Below, piece by piece: positions 1 to 9,766 of a stretch of DNA of 64,000 nucleotides. Source of the stretch: JBECKS01 sp964557005 (lineage in GTDB: Bacteria; Pseudomonadota; Gammaproteobacteria; Pseudomonadales; JBECKS01); the NCBI GenBank assembly GCA_964557005.1, contig CAZKYI010000002.1:62001-126000 (forward strand). The letters run 5' to 3'. How positions within the stretch are numbered: position 1 is the stretch's first letter; the number at the start of each line of letters is the position of its first letter. A program made the position numbers and the translations under genes. The notes beneath the pieces were generated by a model that did not search any database, was not told the origin of the DNA, and saw only the letters and a list, made by a program, of their open reading frames with translations.

Positions 1-162
1 TTTCTTTTCATCGCCCATGCTAAACTAAAATAGTACGCACAAGCTCAGGTTTTGCAGGTTGAATACTCGGGCGATTAAATCAAATTTTTTGTAATAATTA
101 CAGTCTTATCATGCGTCTATCACAACTTTTTAACTTTTTACTATAGGTTTGAAAACTAAGTC

Positions 163-669
163 ATGGCTTTACTGGAAATTCTTGAGTTCCCCGATGCACG
201 TTTACGCACGGTAGCAAAACCTGTGTCAGAGTTTGGTGCTCGTCTCAAAAAAATCACCGATGACATGCTTGCAACCATGTACGAGGCTCGCGGTATTGGT
301 CTTGCCGCCACGCAAGTGAATATCCATGAAGCCATTATCGTGCTCGATGTGAGCGAAGAGGGTGATTTCCCCCAAATTTTTATCAATCCTGAAATCATCT
401 GTGCTGATGGTGCCGACCGTGAATTTGAGGAGGGTTGTCTCTCGGTGCCTGGTTTCAGAGAGGTGGTCAGTCGGCCTGAGCATGTGAAAATAAAGGCCAA
501 AGGAATCAATGGGGAAGCTTTTGAGATTGAATGTGAGGGCTTACTAGCTGTTTGCATTCAGCACGAGATGGATCACCTGCAAGGCAAGCTGTTTGTGGAT
601 TACATTTCGCCGCTCAAGCGCCAGAGAATCAAGAAGAAGCTGGAAAAATCACACAAGCAGGCAGGCTAG
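163..669 (+). CDS. def: Peptide deformylase
   Basis: Removes the N-formyl group from the initiator methionine of nascent proteins in the cytoplasm, using a metal ion. All three family motifs are present in the 168-residue product: GIGLAATQV (consensus GxGLAAxQ) near residue 45, EGCLSVP near residue 89 with the metal-ligand Cys, and HEMDHLQG near residue 132 with the two metal-ligand His and the catalytic Glu. Length is normal for the family. The gene is followed after 5 bp by fmt, which catalyses the opposite reaction on Met-tRNA, the usual def–fmt pair. No strong Shine-Dalgarno is visible before the ATG, but the start fits the family N-terminus (MALLEILEFPD). Confidence 0.97.
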   Translation: MALLEILEFPDARLRTVAKPVSEFGARLKKITDDMLATMYEARGIGLAATQVNIHEAIIVLDVSEEGDFPQIFINPEIICADGADREFEEGCLSVPGFREVVSRPEHVKIKAKGINGEAFEIECEGLLAVCIQHEMDHLQGKLFVDYISPLKRQRIKKKLEKSHKQAG

Positions 670-674
670 CATTG

Positions 675-1619
675 ATGCCCGCTTATCGAATTGTATTTGC
701 TGGTACGCCAGATTTTGCAGCCTGCGCTCTCGAAGCTTTGATTAAAAGTGAGCATGAGGTGGTGGCTGTATACACACAACCCGACCGGCCTGCGGGAAGG
801 GGGCAGAAACTGCTGGCCAGTCCGGTAAAAATACTGGCTCAGCAATATCAGCTTCCCATTGAACAACCTGTTTCCTTTAAGCAACTTGATGACATACAAC
901 GCCTTAACAGTTATCGCCCCGATATACTCGTCGTTGCTGCTTATGGCCTGATTCTTCCTCAGGCTGTTCTCGATTTACCTGCGCTGGCCTGTCTTAATAT
1001 CCACGCTTCGCTTTTACCAAGATGGCGCGGCGCGGCGCCCATACAACATGCCATTCTGGCTGGCGACGCTGAAACAGGCATCTCGATTATGGCGATGAAT
1101 GCCGGGCTGGATACCGGTGATGTGTTGCTGGAAAAGCGACTGCCGATTGAAGATCACGACACCGGACAAAGCCTGCACGACAAGCTCGCTGCGTTAGGTG
1201 CTGTTGCCATGAATGAAGCGCTGCAAAATTTTGAACTGCTGTTTGCGCAGCGCAAACCTCAGGACAATCAACAGGCAAGCTACGCACACAAAATCGGCAA
1301 ATCTGATGCACGCATCAACTGGGCGAGTTCTGTTGAAAAAATTGATCGCATGGTGCGTGCTTACAATTCATGGCCCGTCAGTTTTACCCAAATCGATGAA
1401 CAACTTATTCGTATCTGGTCGGCCACTGTTGAATCAGGAAAACATACTTTCAAATGCGGGGAAATTGTTGAGACCGATAACCATGCCATCAAGGTGGCCT
1501 GTGCTGATGGTTTTATCAACATTTTGCAGCTACAGCTTCCAGGGAAAAAAGCCTTAACCTCAAGGGAAGTTTTGAATGCTCACAAAGCGCTTTTTGCGCC
1601 AGGAAAATGTTTTGTCTAA
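675..1619 (+). CDS. fmt: Methionyl-tRNA formyltransferase
   Basis: Formylates the initiator Met-tRNA with 10-formyltetrahydrofolate before translation starts. The 314-residue product starts MPAYRIVFAGTPDFAA, typical of the family. It carries the formyltransferase core HASLLPRWRGAAPI (folate-site Asn-x-His and SLLP) followed by GITIM-like GISIMAMNAGLDTGD, then a C-terminal tRNA-binding domain. The frame stays open upstream to 552 inside def, but the ATG at 675, just after the def stop (669), gives the family N-terminus; a TTG at 672 is also possible. The end overlaps the start of rsmB. It forms an operon with def and rsmB. Confidence 0.97.
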   Translation: MPAYRIVFAGTPDFAACALEALIKSEHEVVAVYTQPDRPAGRGQKLLASPVKILAQQYQLPIEQPVSFKQLDDIQRLNSYRPDILVVAAYGLILPQAVLDLPALACLNIHASLLPRWRGAAPIQHAILAGDAETGISIMAMNAGLDTGDVLLEKRLPIEDHDTGQSLHDKLAALGAVAMNEALQNFELLFAQRKPQDNQQASYAHKIGKSDARINWASSVEKIDRMVRAYNSWPVSFTQIDEQLIRIWSATVESGKHTFKCGEIVETDNHAIKVACADGFINILQLQLPGKKALTSREVLNAHKALFAPGKCFV

Positions 1620-2964
1620 TCCTGTCTCAGACAATTTTCGTGCCTGTGTACTGAAAATCCTGCTTGCCAGTTTGCCGCGAGAAAAAGATGATTTCCTGCA
1701 AAGCCCCTTATTAAACCTGTTTCCCAAACATCTCGAAAAACTGGAACACAATAATCAATCGCTGGCTCGCCATATTTGTTATGGCGTGTTTCGTGAATAC
1801 TATTTTTTGCTGGCTTATTCAAACAACCTGTTGAATAAGCCTTTTCGTCACAAGGATATAGATATTCACACCATTGTGCTTGCCGGTTTGTATGAATTGT
1901 TGTTTTTAAAAACGCCTCAACATGCGGTTATTTCTGAATGGGTGGAATTGTGTCAGGTTCAGAAAAAACCTTGGGCAAAAAACGTGGTCAACGTGGTATT
2001 AAGAAAAGCGCAACGCGCTTCTGACAGTGTTGAACAGCTAAAAAAATCTTTATCAAAAAATTCCAACAATAGTCAGATTGAATCTCAACACCCTCACTGG
2101 TTATATCAGCAACTTTGCCATGATTGGCCTGATGCTTATCAAACGATAATAGAAGCCAATAACCATGAGTCGCCCATGACCATCAGAGTGAATAAACATT
2201 TTTACTCTGCTGAAACCTATCTTTCTTTTCTTCTCCAACAGGAAATCGATGCCCGTTTAAGCCAAACCACGCAACCGTGCATTTATTTATCTGAACCCTG
2301 CGATGTCACTCACTTGCCAGGTTTTAGTGAGGGCTGGTTTTCAGTACAAGATGAAGCCGCGCAACAGGCTGCGCATGTGTTGCAACTTGAGGCCGGTTTT
2401 AGTGTACTCGATGCCTGTGCAGCTCCCGGAGGTAAAGCCTGCCATATGCTGGAACTTTGTCCTGACATCGATTTGTTATGCCTCGATGCCAGCGAAACGC
2501 GGCTTGAAAAAGTTGCACATAATCTCCAGCGCCTGAATCTGCATGCTTCGCTCAAACAAGCCAATGCTGAAGATTTACACAGCTGGTGGAATGGAAAATT
2601 GTTTGATCGCATCTTGTTAGATGCGCCTTGCAGTGCAAGCGGCATTATTCGCCGTCACCCTGATATAAAACTGTTGCGCAAAGAAGACGATTTGGCTCGT
2701 CTTGCCCACCAACAAACTTCTCTGCTCAATGCCTTATGGAATTGCCTGAAACCGAATGGTTATCTTTTATATGCCACCTGCTCGGTTTTTAAAATCGAGA
2801 ACGAACAAGTGATTGCGCAATTTATTTCTGAACACAGCAAACAGGCGGAAGAAATCCAACTCGCTTTGCCGCTTGGCGAGGCTCGAAGTTTTGGCTGGCA
2901 GCTCTTTCCAAAAATCAACGGGCATGATGGTTTTTACTACGCTCTGCTTAAAAAGCGGGCATAG
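1576..2964 (+). CDS. rsmB: 16S rRNA (cytosine-967-C5) methyltransferase
   Basis: Methylates C967 of 16S rRNA using S-adenosylmethionine. The 462-residue product has an N-terminal NusB-like RNA-binding region (about residues 15–150), then the Fmu/NOP2 methyltransferase fold. The SAM loop is DACAAPGGKACHMLEL, and the two catalytic cysteines are in LLDAPCSASGIIRRHPDIK and LLYATCSVF. The ATG at 1576, with GGGAAG upstream, overlaps the fmt 3' end by 44 bp. A TTG at 1612 would reduce the overlap, so the start is not certain. The stop codon lies inside a hairpin terminator (2950–2979), so this gene probably ends the def–fmt–rsmB transcript. Confidence 0.95.
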   Translation: MLTKRFLRQENVLSNPVSDNFRACVLKILLASLPREKDDFLQSPLLNLFPKHLEKLEHNNQSLARHICYGVFREYYFLLAYSNNLLNKPFRHKDIDIHTIVLAGLYELLFLKTPQHAVISEWVELCQVQKKPWAKNVVNVVLRKAQRASDSVEQLKKSLSKNSNNSQIESQHPHWLYQQLCHDWPDAYQTIIEANNHESPMTIRVNKHFYSAETYLSFLLQQEIDARLSQTTQPCIYLSEPCDVTHLPGFSEGWFSVQDEAAQQAAHVLQLEAGFSVLDACAAPGGKACHMLELCPDIDLLCLDASETRLEKVAHNLQRLNLHASLKQANAEDLHSWWNGKLFDRILLDAPCSASGIIRRHPDIKLLRKEDDLARLAHQQTSLLNALWNCLKPNGYLLYATCSVFKIENEQVIAQFISEHSKQAEEIQLALPLGEARSFGWQLFPKINGHDGFYYALLKKRA

Positions 2965-2979
2965 TGTTCCCGCTTTTTT
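2950..2979 (+). terminator. Rho-independent terminator after rsmB
   Basis: A perfect 10-bp stem, AAAAAGCGGG pairing with CCCGCTTTTT, encloses a 9-nt loop and ends in a T run. It overlaps the last codons and the stop of rsmB. It should end the def operon and separate it from trkA. Confidence 0.75.
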
Positions 2980-3040
2980 GGGCGTAATTGCCAGGGTTTT
3001 GGTTTATGATGCGCGCTTTAAATTCAAGGCTCTTGGTTAG

Positions 3041-4417
3041 ATGAAAATCATCATTCTTGGCGCAGGGCAGGTTGGCGTAACGCTTGCTGAAAACCTCGTG
3101 AATGAAGCAAACGATATTACCATCGTTGATACTCATTACTCCCGACTCGAAGACATCAAAAAACGGCTGGATTTGAAAACCGTGCAGGGAATGGCTTCCT
3201 TCCCTCAAGTACTCAAACAGGCAGGCATTGATGATGCCGATATGCTCATTGCTGTCACCAGCAGCGATGAAATTAATATGCTCGCCTGTCAGATTGCCCA
3301 CTCGCTGTTTCACACGCCTACCAAAATTGCGCGCGTAAGGGAAAGTGCCTACACCACTCGAAAATCCTTATTCAACCATGATGCCATTCCTGTTGATGTG
3401 TTGATTAGTCCCGAACAGGTAGTCACCAATTATTTAAGACGCCTGATTGAGCACCCGGGTACTTTACAGGTGCTGGATTTTTCCAATGGTTTGGTACAAC
3501 TGGTTGCGGTTAAAGCCTACTATGATGGCCCCTTGGTGGGAAAAGAATTGCGTTATCTCCGCGAGCACATGCCCAAGGTCGATGCACGTGTCGCCGCTAT
3601 TTTCAGACAGAATCACGCTATCAAACCTGAAGGCAACACCATCATCGAAGCCGATGATGAAGTCTTTTTTATTACGGCACAGGAAAATATTCGTGCCATG
3701 ATGAGTGAGCTGAGACGGCTCGATCAGGAATACAAAAGAATCATGATTGCCGGTGGTGGACGCATTGGTGAACGCCTGGCAGAAACGCTCGAAACCCGCT
3801 ATCAAATCAAGATTATTGAAAAAAGTTATGAACGCTGTGCAAGTTTGACCGAAAGTTTAAGCCGTTCACTGGTATTACATGGCTCGGCTTCTGATCAGGA
3901 ATTGCTGGTTGAAGAAAATATTGAAGACTGTGATTTGTTTGTTGCAGTCACCAATGACGATGAAGCCAACATTATGTCCTCAATGTTGGCGAAACGTCTG
4001 GGTGCAAGAAAGGTGATGGCTTTAATCAACAATCCCGCCTATCTGGATCTGATGGTTCAGGAAGGCAATATCGATATTGCCATTTCACCACAACAAGCCA
4101 CCATCAGCAGTATGCTCGCCCACGTTCGGCGGGGTGATATTGTTAACGTGCATTCGCTGCGCAGAGGCGCTGCGGAGGCCATTGAAATTGTTGCGCGTGG
4201 CGATAAAAAAACTTCCAAAGTAGTTGGAAAAACACTTGAAGAAATTGCCTTGCCGAAAGGCACTACCATTGGTGCGATTGTCAGGAACCAGAAGGTACTC
4301 ATTGCCCACGATAACATCGTGGTTGAAACCAATGATCATCTGATTATTTTTCTGGCAGATAAAAAGCAGGTACGCGATGTTGAGCGGCTGTTTCAGGTCA
4401 GCCTTGCTTTTTTCTGA
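3041..4417 (+). CDS. trkA: Trk potassium uptake system, NAD-binding gating subunit TrkA
   Basis: Peripheral cytoplasmic subunit that binds NAD(H)/ATP and gates the TrkH potassium channel. The 458-residue protein is two tandem RCK units, each a Rossmann fold plus a TrkA-C domain. The first nucleotide loop is IILGAGQVGVTLAENL at residue 3 and the second is IMIAGGGRIGERLAETLE near residue 235. Length matches proteobacterial TrkA. It lies directly upstream of trkH (18-bp gap), so sensor and channel are probably co-expressed. In many related genomes trkA follows rsmB, but trkH lies elsewhere. Confidence 0.96.
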   Translation: MKIIILGAGQVGVTLAENLVNEANDITIVDTHYSRLEDIKKRLDLKTVQGMASFPQVLKQAGIDDADMLIAVTSSDEINMLACQIAHSLFHTPTKIARVRESAYTTRKSLFNHDAIPVDVLISPEQVVTNYLRRLIEHPGTLQVLDFSNGLVQLVAVKAYYDGPLVGKELRYLREHMPKVDARVAAIFRQNHAIKPEGNTIIEADDEVFFITAQENIRAMMSELRRLDQEYKRIMIAGGGRIGERLAETLETRYQIKIIEKSYERCASLTESLSRSLVLHGSASDQELLVEENIEDCDLFVAVTNDDEANIMSSMLAKRLGARKVMALINNPAYLDLMVQEGNIDIAISPQQATISSMLAHVRRGDIVNVHSLRRGAAEAIEIVARGDKKTSKVVGKTLEEIALPKGTTIGAIVRNQKVLIAHDNIVVETNDHLIIFLADKKQVRDVERLFQVSLAFF

Positions 4418-4435
4418 GGTTTTTAAAATAGCACC

Positions 4436-5887
4436 ATGAATATCTTTGCTGTTTTCAAGTTACTTGGTTTGTTGCTCACCTTGTTTAGCTTGATCATGTT
4501 GCCTCCTGCGCTTGTCGGACTTTATTACGGTGAAGAAGAACACAACGCTTTTTGGAAAGCGGGGCTTGCAATTTTAATTTCCGGGCTGTTTTTTTGGCTG
4601 CCTTTTTCCCGCAAGAAATTTAATCTGAAAACCAAAGATGGTTTTCTGGTGGTGGTGTCTGCCTGGTTAACCCTTGGCCTGTTTGGTTCCTTACCTTTTA
4701 TTTTTTCAGAGCAGGTTCAGTTCTCGATTGTTAATGCGATTTTTGAATCCTTTTCCGGTTTAACTTCAACGGGTTCAACCATTCTCGTCAACATTGATAC
4801 ACTGCCCAAATCGATTTTATTTTACAGACAGTTTCTGCAATGGTTTGGTGGAATCGGTTTGATTGTACTCGCGGTTGCGGTACTTCCGTTTCTGGGTATC
4901 GGTGGCATGCAGCTTTATAAAGCAGAAATTCCAGGGCCTATGAAAGAAACCAAACTTGCTCCGCGAATTACTGAAACCGCAAAATATCTTTCCTACATTT
5001 ATATCGGTTTGACCGTGCTGTGTGCGCTGGCTTACTGGCTTGCCGGAATGAGTCTGTTTGATGCTATCTGTCATGCGTTTTCAACCACATCAACGGGTGG
5101 CTTTTCGACACACGACGGCAGTATCGCCCATTTTGACAGTGTTTCGATTGAGCTCATCACCGTGCTGTTCATGTTTTTGTCAGCAGTTAATTTCACCTTG
5201 TTGTTTGTTGCCTGGAAACATAAAAATCCCTTGTATTGTTTTCGCGATGCCGAGTTTCGCTTTTTTTTCGCAGTCATTGGTTTAATGATTGTTTTTGTTT
5301 TTATCTGTTTACTGATTGGCTCACAGGAAATTTCTCTGCTACGCGCTGCGCGTTACAGCTTGTTTCAAACGCTGTCGATTCTAACCACCACTGGCTATTT
5401 CGCGACCGATTATTCAAATTGGCAAGCGTTTATTCCTTTCGCCTTGCTGTGTGCCGGTTTCATGGGTGGTTGTGCAGGATCAACTTCTGGCGGTATCAAA
5501 GCGGTGCGCGTGCTGGTTTTGTATCACATGTTTATTCGCGAAATTAAACGCCTGATTCACCCGAATGGTGTGTTTGCAATCAAGGTCGGCAAAGCCGTTG
5601 TCAACGAGCGTATCCTACAAGCGGTTTGGGGCTTTGTGGGTGCCTATCTTTCGATTTTTCTATTCCTGATTATTGCACTGATGGCCACCGGAATGAATTT
5701 TGAAACCGCTTTTTCTGCAGTGGTTGCCTGTTTAAATAATCTCGGTGCGGGTTTGGGCGAAGTATCGAATCATTTTGGTGAAACCAGCACCAGCGCAAAA
5801 TTACTGTTATGTTTTGCCATGCTTCTGGGACGCGTTGAAATTTTTACGGTGCTGGTGTTATTCACCCCCATGTTCTGGAAAAAATAG
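4436..5887 (+). CDS. trkH: Trk potassium uptake system, channel subunit TrkH
   Basis: Inner-membrane potassium translocating subunit. The 483-residue hydrophobic protein has the fourfold M1-P-M2 layout of the Trk/Ktr family. Four filter-like segments carry the selectivity glycines: SGLTSTGSTIL, STTSTGGFSTHD, LTTTGYFATDY and CLNNLGAGLGEVS. FMGGCAGSTSGGIK is the conserved loop after the third filter. Its partner TrkA is encoded immediately upstream. gmhB starts 6 bp downstream, so this is an operon of tightly packed genes. Confidence 0.96.
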   Translation: MNIFAVFKLLGLLLTLFSLIMLPPALVGLYYGEEEHNAFWKAGLAILISGLFFWLPFSRKKFNLKTKDGFLVVVSAWLTLGLFGSLPFIFSEQVQFSIVNAIFESFSGLTSTGSTILVNIDTLPKSILFYRQFLQWFGGIGLIVLAVAVLPFLGIGGMQLYKAEIPGPMKETKLAPRITETAKYLSYIYIGLTVLCALAYWLAGMSLFDAICHAFSTTSTGGFSTHDGSIAHFDSVSIELITVLFMFLSAVNFTLLFVAWKHKNPLYCFRDAEFRFFFAVIGLMIVFVFICLLIGSQEISLLRAARYSLFQTLSILTTTGYFATDYSNWQAFIPFALLCAGFMGGCAGSTSGGIKAVRVLVLYHMFIREIKRLIHPNGVFAIKVGKAVVNERILQAVWGFVGAYLSIFLFLIIALMATGMNFETAFSAVVACLNNLGAGLGEVSNHFGETSTSAKLLLCFAMLLGRVEIFTVLVLFTPMFWKK

Positions 5888-5893
5888 TTCACT

Positions 5894-6469
5894 ATGAACC
5901 ATCATCTCAATCCACAAAAATTACTGTTGCTTGATCGAGATGGTGTGATTAACCACGATTCTGATGCTTATATCAAATCACCTGATGAATGGTTGCCAAT
6001 CGCAGGAAGCCTTGAAATGATGGCTGAACTGTTTCAGCAAGGTATTCGTATTATTGTGGTGACCAACCAGTCCGGTGTCGGTAGAGGTTATTTTTCAGAA
6101 ACCGTTTTACACAGCATACATGAAAAAATGTTGGTGATGCTGGAAGCGCTTGGCGGAAAAATAGAAGCTGTTTATTTTTGTCCACACCATCCTGACGAAT
6201 CTTGTGTATGCCGCAAACCCTTCACAGGCATGCTTGATAAAATAGAACAGGACTATCAGATTTCTGTTAAAGGTGTTCCCCTTGTAGGAGACAGTGCCAA
6301 AGATATTCAACTCGCACTCAATAAATCCTGCTTGCCGGTTTTGGTGAGAAGCGGCAAGGGAAGTGAAACTGAACAGCAACATTCGTCCTTGTTACGCGAT
6401 GTTCCTGTGTTTAATGCGCTACAAGATGCAGGGCGCTATTTATTAACCCATCACTACTCAAACAGTTAA
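5894..6469 (+). CDS. gmhB: D-glycero-beta-D-manno-heptose-1,7-bisphosphate 7-phosphatase
   Basis: HAD-superfamily phosphatase that removes the 7-phosphate from heptose bisphosphate during synthesis of ADP-heptose for the lipopolysaccharide inner core. Visible in the 191-residue protein: catalytic LLDRDGVINHD (nucleophile and acid Asp), VVTNQSGVGRGYF (motif II Thr), the zinc-binding loop CPHHPDESCVCRKP, and LVGDSAKDIQLA (motif IV Asp). The pairing gmhB–plsC next to gyrB is also found in Pseudomonas. It implies that the host makes heptose-containing LPS. Confidence 0.95.
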   Translation: MNHHLNPQKLLLLDRDGVINHDSDAYIKSPDEWLPIAGSLEMMAELFQQGIRIIVVTNQSGVGRGYFSETVLHSIHEKMLVMLEALGGKIEAVYFCPHHPDESCVCRKPFTGMLDKIEQDYQISVKGVPLVGDSAKDIQLALNKSCLPVLVRSGKGSETEQQHSSLLRDVPVFNALQDAGRYLLTHHYSNS

Positions 6470-6473
6470 TCTT

Positions 6474-7211
6474 GTGGCTATTTTTTTAAGAAGTGTTTTG
6501 TTTTCCATTTTTTATATCAGTTACACGCTGGTATTTGGGCCTGTGTGTCTGCTGCTATGTCTTTTGAGCTGGCCCTTTGTGTCTTTTGAAACACGCTTTC
6601 GTTTTATCACCTCATGGATTGATGTGGTGATGTTTATGCTAAGTGTGATTTGCAAAATCAAATTTGAAATCAAGGGCAGGGAAAATATACCTGACACGCC
6701 TTGCATCATTATGTCAAACCACCAAAGCACCTGGGAAACCTTGTACAGCTATAAGCTGTTTAGTCCTCAGGCAACTGTTTTAAAAAGGGAGCTGCTCTGG
6801 ATTCCCATCTTCGGATGGGGTTTGTTGTTATTAAAACCCATTGCTATCGACCGCAGTAAAAAACAACAGGCACTCAAAGAACTTTTAAGACAAGCGCCTT
6901 TGGCGGTAGAAGCGGGCTTTTGGTATATGGCTTATCCTGAGGGAACGCGAGTGTCACCCGGGCAATCGGTTGAATTTGCTTCCAGCAGTGCATTAATTGC
7001 CTGCAAAAATAACTTTCCTGTTTTGCCTATCGCACATAACGCTGGTTACTGCTGGCCTGCGCGCAAATTTCTTAAATACCCTGGAACCATTACTTTAAGC
7101 ATCGGGCCACTCATTCAAAGCGAAGGTAAAAAAGCCAGACAGCTCACACAGGAAGTTGAGCTGTGGATTAAAAATGAACAGAACAATCTTGGTTCGGGGC
7201 TAAAAACTTAA
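6474..7211 (+). CDS. plsC: 1-acyl-sn-glycerol-3-phosphate acyltransferase
   Basis: Membrane-associated acyltransferase making phosphatidic acid from lysophosphatidic acid. The 245-residue protein starts at GTG, with an N-terminal hydrophobic segment of about 35 residues. Motif I is NHQSTWET, an H-x4-E version of the usual H-x4-D box, which is common in the plsC copy next to gyrB in pseudomonads. Motif III is AYPEGTR. The gene begins 4 bp after gmhB. It ends convergently with gyrB: the two stop codons overlap within 7208–7211, and no terminator is visible between them. Confidence 0.92.
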   Translation: MAIFLRSVLFSIFYISYTLVFGPVCLLLCLLSWPFVSFETRFRFITSWIDVVMFMLSVICKIKFEIKGRENIPDTPCIIMSNHQSTWETLYSYKLFSPQATVLKRELLWIPIFGWGLLLLKPIAIDRSKKQQALKELLRQAPLAVEAGFWYMAYPEGTRVSPGQSVEFASSSALIACKNNFPVLPIAHNAGYCWPARKFLKYPGTITLSIGPLIQSEGKKARQLTQEVELWIKNEQNNLGSGLKT

Positions 7212-9631
7212 ATATCCAGATTGGCAACGGAAAGTGCATTCAGCTCAATAAATTCCCTGCGTGGTTCTACCTGATCACCCATCAGCGTTGTAAAAATCTG
7301 ATCCGCACCAATCGCATCTTCAATCGTCACTTGCAGCATTCTTCTCTGACTGGGGTCCATAGTCGTTTCCCAGAGTTGCTCAGGATTCATTTCGCCCAAA
7401 CCTTTATAACGTTGAATGTCAAAACTCTTTCTGGTGTCTTCCACCAACCAATCAAACGCTTCTTTAAAACTTTTAATGGCCAGTGTTTTTTCGCCACGCT
7501 CAATGCTGGCGCCATCTTTCAGAAATTCATTTAACTCATTTCCCAAAGTAGAAACTTCCAGATAATCTTTTGATGCAAAAAACTCATGACTAAAATCATA
7601 GTGCTGGGGAATACCGTGAGATACTTTGATCAAACGAGGGAAAAAACTGCCTCTTTCCTTGTTGTACATGGCAGAGACTTCATAGCGCGCATTTTGCGCC
7701 GCGCTTGAAAGTGCCTGTTCTAACAGTTTACACCAGTTTTCAACCTTTGCCTGTTCGGTCAGTGTTTCACTTTTAAGAACGGGCAAATACATCAGCGCTT
7801 CCAGCGCCTCTTGCGAATACAGTTTTCCCAGGCGACTTATGGTTTTCTGCGCATGCTGAAAACGGGCGATCAACCCTTCAAGCGCTTGCTCGCTGATTGC
7901 AGGCGCACCTTCGGCGGGAAACAATTTTGATTTTTCCAGCGCAGCGCTGGTGAGGAATTTATTCAAGGCTTCATCATCTTTGAGATATTGCTCCTGTTTT
8001 CCACGCTTGCTGCTTAATTTATACAAGGGCGGCTGCGCGATATAAATGTAGCCATTTTCAATCAACTGAGGCATTTGGCGGAAAAAGAAAGTAAGCAACA
8101 AGGTTCTGATATGTGAGCCGTCCACATCCGCATCGGTCATAATAATGATGTTGTGATAACGCAGTTTTTCGAGATTGTATTCATCTTTTCCTATGCCACA
8201 GCCTAACGCGGTAATCAGCGTGCCCACTTCCTGCGAAGACAGCATTTTATCGAAGCGCGCTTTTTCAACATTGAGAATCTTGCCTTTTAAAGGAAGAATG
8301 GCTTGGGTTCTGCGGTTTCTACCTTGTTTGGCAGAGCCACCTGCAGAGTCACCCTCGACAATATAAAGTTCCGACAGTGCAGGGTCTTTTTCCTGACAAT
8401 CCGCCAGTTTTCCAGGCAAGCCTGCTATATCCAGTGCGCCTTTTCTGCGTGTCATTTCTCTGGCTTTTCGGGCGGCTTCACGTGCACGGGCAGCATCAAG
8501 AATTTTATTAACAATAATTTTGGCTTCTTGCGGGTTCTCAAGCAGGTAGTCCTGAAACTTGTCTCCCATTGCCTGTTCCACTACTGCTTTCACTTCCGAA
8601 GACACCAACTTGTCTTTGGTTTGCGAAGAAAATTTAGGATCAGGCACTTTCACAGAAATAATCGCACATAGCCCTTCACGAATGTCATCGCCTGTTGGTG
8701 GTGCTTTTTCTTTTTTCAAAAAGCCTTCTTTCTCCATATAGGTGTTGAGTGTGCGCGTTAAAGCACCGCGAAATCCCGCCAGATGTGTACCACCATCACC
8801 TTGGGGAATATTGTTGGTATAACAATAAATATTTTCCTGATAAGCATCATTCCACTGCATGGCAACTTCTACACCAATCCCCTCATCGCCCTCTACCTGA
8901 AAAGTAAAACCTTTATGTAGCGGGGTCTTGTTGGCATTGAGATATTCAACAAAGGCAAATAACCCGCCTTCGTATTCAAAAACATCCTTTTTACCGCTTC
9001 TTTCATCAATGAGCACAATACGAATGCCTGAATTCAGAAAAGAAAGCTCGCGCAAGCGTTTTGCCAAAATGTCATGGCTAAAACTGATATTTTTGAAGGT
9101 TTCCGCACTGGGCTTAAAATGGCATTCTGTTCCGGTAGAATCTGTTTCACCAATTACCGCCAAAGGTGCCTGAGGAACACCATGTTTATAATGTTGTTCA
9201 TGTACTTTGCCTTCTCTACGAATAGTGAGTGTTAACTGTTCTGAAAGCGCATTCACCACCGACACACCCACGCCGTGCAGGCCGCCAGAAACCTTATAGG
9301 CATTATTGTCAAACTTTCCTCCCGCATGCAGAACCGTCATCACTACTTCCGCTGCAGACACCCCCTCTTCCTTATGAATATCGACAGGAATACCGCGCCC
9401 GTTGTCTTTGGTGGTGATGGTTTCATCGGGATGAATAATGACGCTGATCTCGGTACAGTAACCAGCCAAACCTTCATCAATCGAATTATCAATAAGCTCG
9501 AAAACCATATGATGCAAGCCCGTTCCATCATCGGTATCCCCAATGTACATGCCCGGGCGCTTGCGAACCGCATCAAGCCCTTTCAGCACACCAATACTGG
9601 AAGAATCGTAGGTAGATTTTTCTTCTGTCAT
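7208..9631 (-). CDS. gyrB: DNA gyrase subunit B
   Basis: ATPase subunit of the type II topoisomerase that introduces negative supercoils. The 807-residue product matches the long proteobacterial form. The N-terminal GHKL ATPase has VFELIDNSIDEGLAG, DNGRGIPVD and GGLHGVGVSVVNALS. The TOPRIM domain has ELYIVEGDSAGGSAKQGR and MTDADVDGSHIRTLLLTFF. The C-terminal region has IQRYKGLGEMNPEQLWETTMD. A GAGG Shine-Dalgarno precedes the ATG. It is the last gene of the dnaA–dnaN–recF–gyrB cluster, 135 bp after recF. Confidence 0.98.
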   Translation of the reverse strand: MTEEKSTYDSSSIGVLKGLDAVRKRPGMYIGDTDDGTGLHHMVFELIDNSIDEGLAGYCTEISVIIHPDETITTKDNGRGIPVDIHKEEGVSAAEVVMTVLHAGGKFDNNAYKVSGGLHGVGVSVVNALSEQLTLTIRREGKVHEQHYKHGVPQAPLAVIGETDSTGTECHFKPSAETFKNISFSHDILAKRLRELSFLNSGIRIVLIDERSGKKDVFEYEGGLFAFVEYLNANKTPLHKGFTFQVEGDEGIGVEVAMQWNDAYQENIYCYTNNIPQGDGGTHLAGFRGALTRTLNTYMEKEGFLKKEKAPPTGDDIREGLCAIISVKVPDPKFSSQTKDKLVSSEVKAVVEQAMGDKFQDYLLENPQEAKIIVNKILDAARAREAARKAREMTRRKGALDIAGLPGKLADCQEKDPALSELYIVEGDSAGGSAKQGRNRRTQAILPLKGKILNVEKARFDKMLSSQEVGTLITALGCGIGKDEYNLEKLRYHNIIIMTDADVDGSHIRTLLLTFFFRQMPQLIENGYIYIAQPPLYKLSSKRGKQEQYLKDDEALNKFLTSAALEKSKLFPAEGAPAISEQALEGLIARFQHAQKTISRLGKLYSQEALEALMYLPVLKSETLTEQAKVENWCKLLEQALSSAAQNARYEVSAMYNKERGSFFPRLIKVSHGIPQHYDFSHEFFASKDYLEVSTLGNELNEFLKDGASIERGEKTLAIKSFKEAFDWLVEDTRKSFDIQRYKGLGEMNPEQLWETTMDPSQRRMLQVTIEDAIGADQIFTTLMGDQVEPRREFIELNALSVANLDI

Positions 9632-9766
9632 ATAGACCTCAAGCGTAACGACGGCCTTGGTTATTACATGTGGTTTACCAAGGTTTTCTTATGATTTTCA
9701 ATAACTTATGTGTTTTTATAAGGCTGCTGATTATACTCTTTCCTTGAGTTTGTGAACAGGTAATTC

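Noticed and set aside
1..162. A divergent gene on the minus strand starting at about position 11 or 18 (reading MKR… or MGDEKK…).
   Set aside because: Only four to six codons lie in the window and no ribosome site is clear. In Pseudomonas a LysM-domain gene lies here, but the sequence is too short to support a call.
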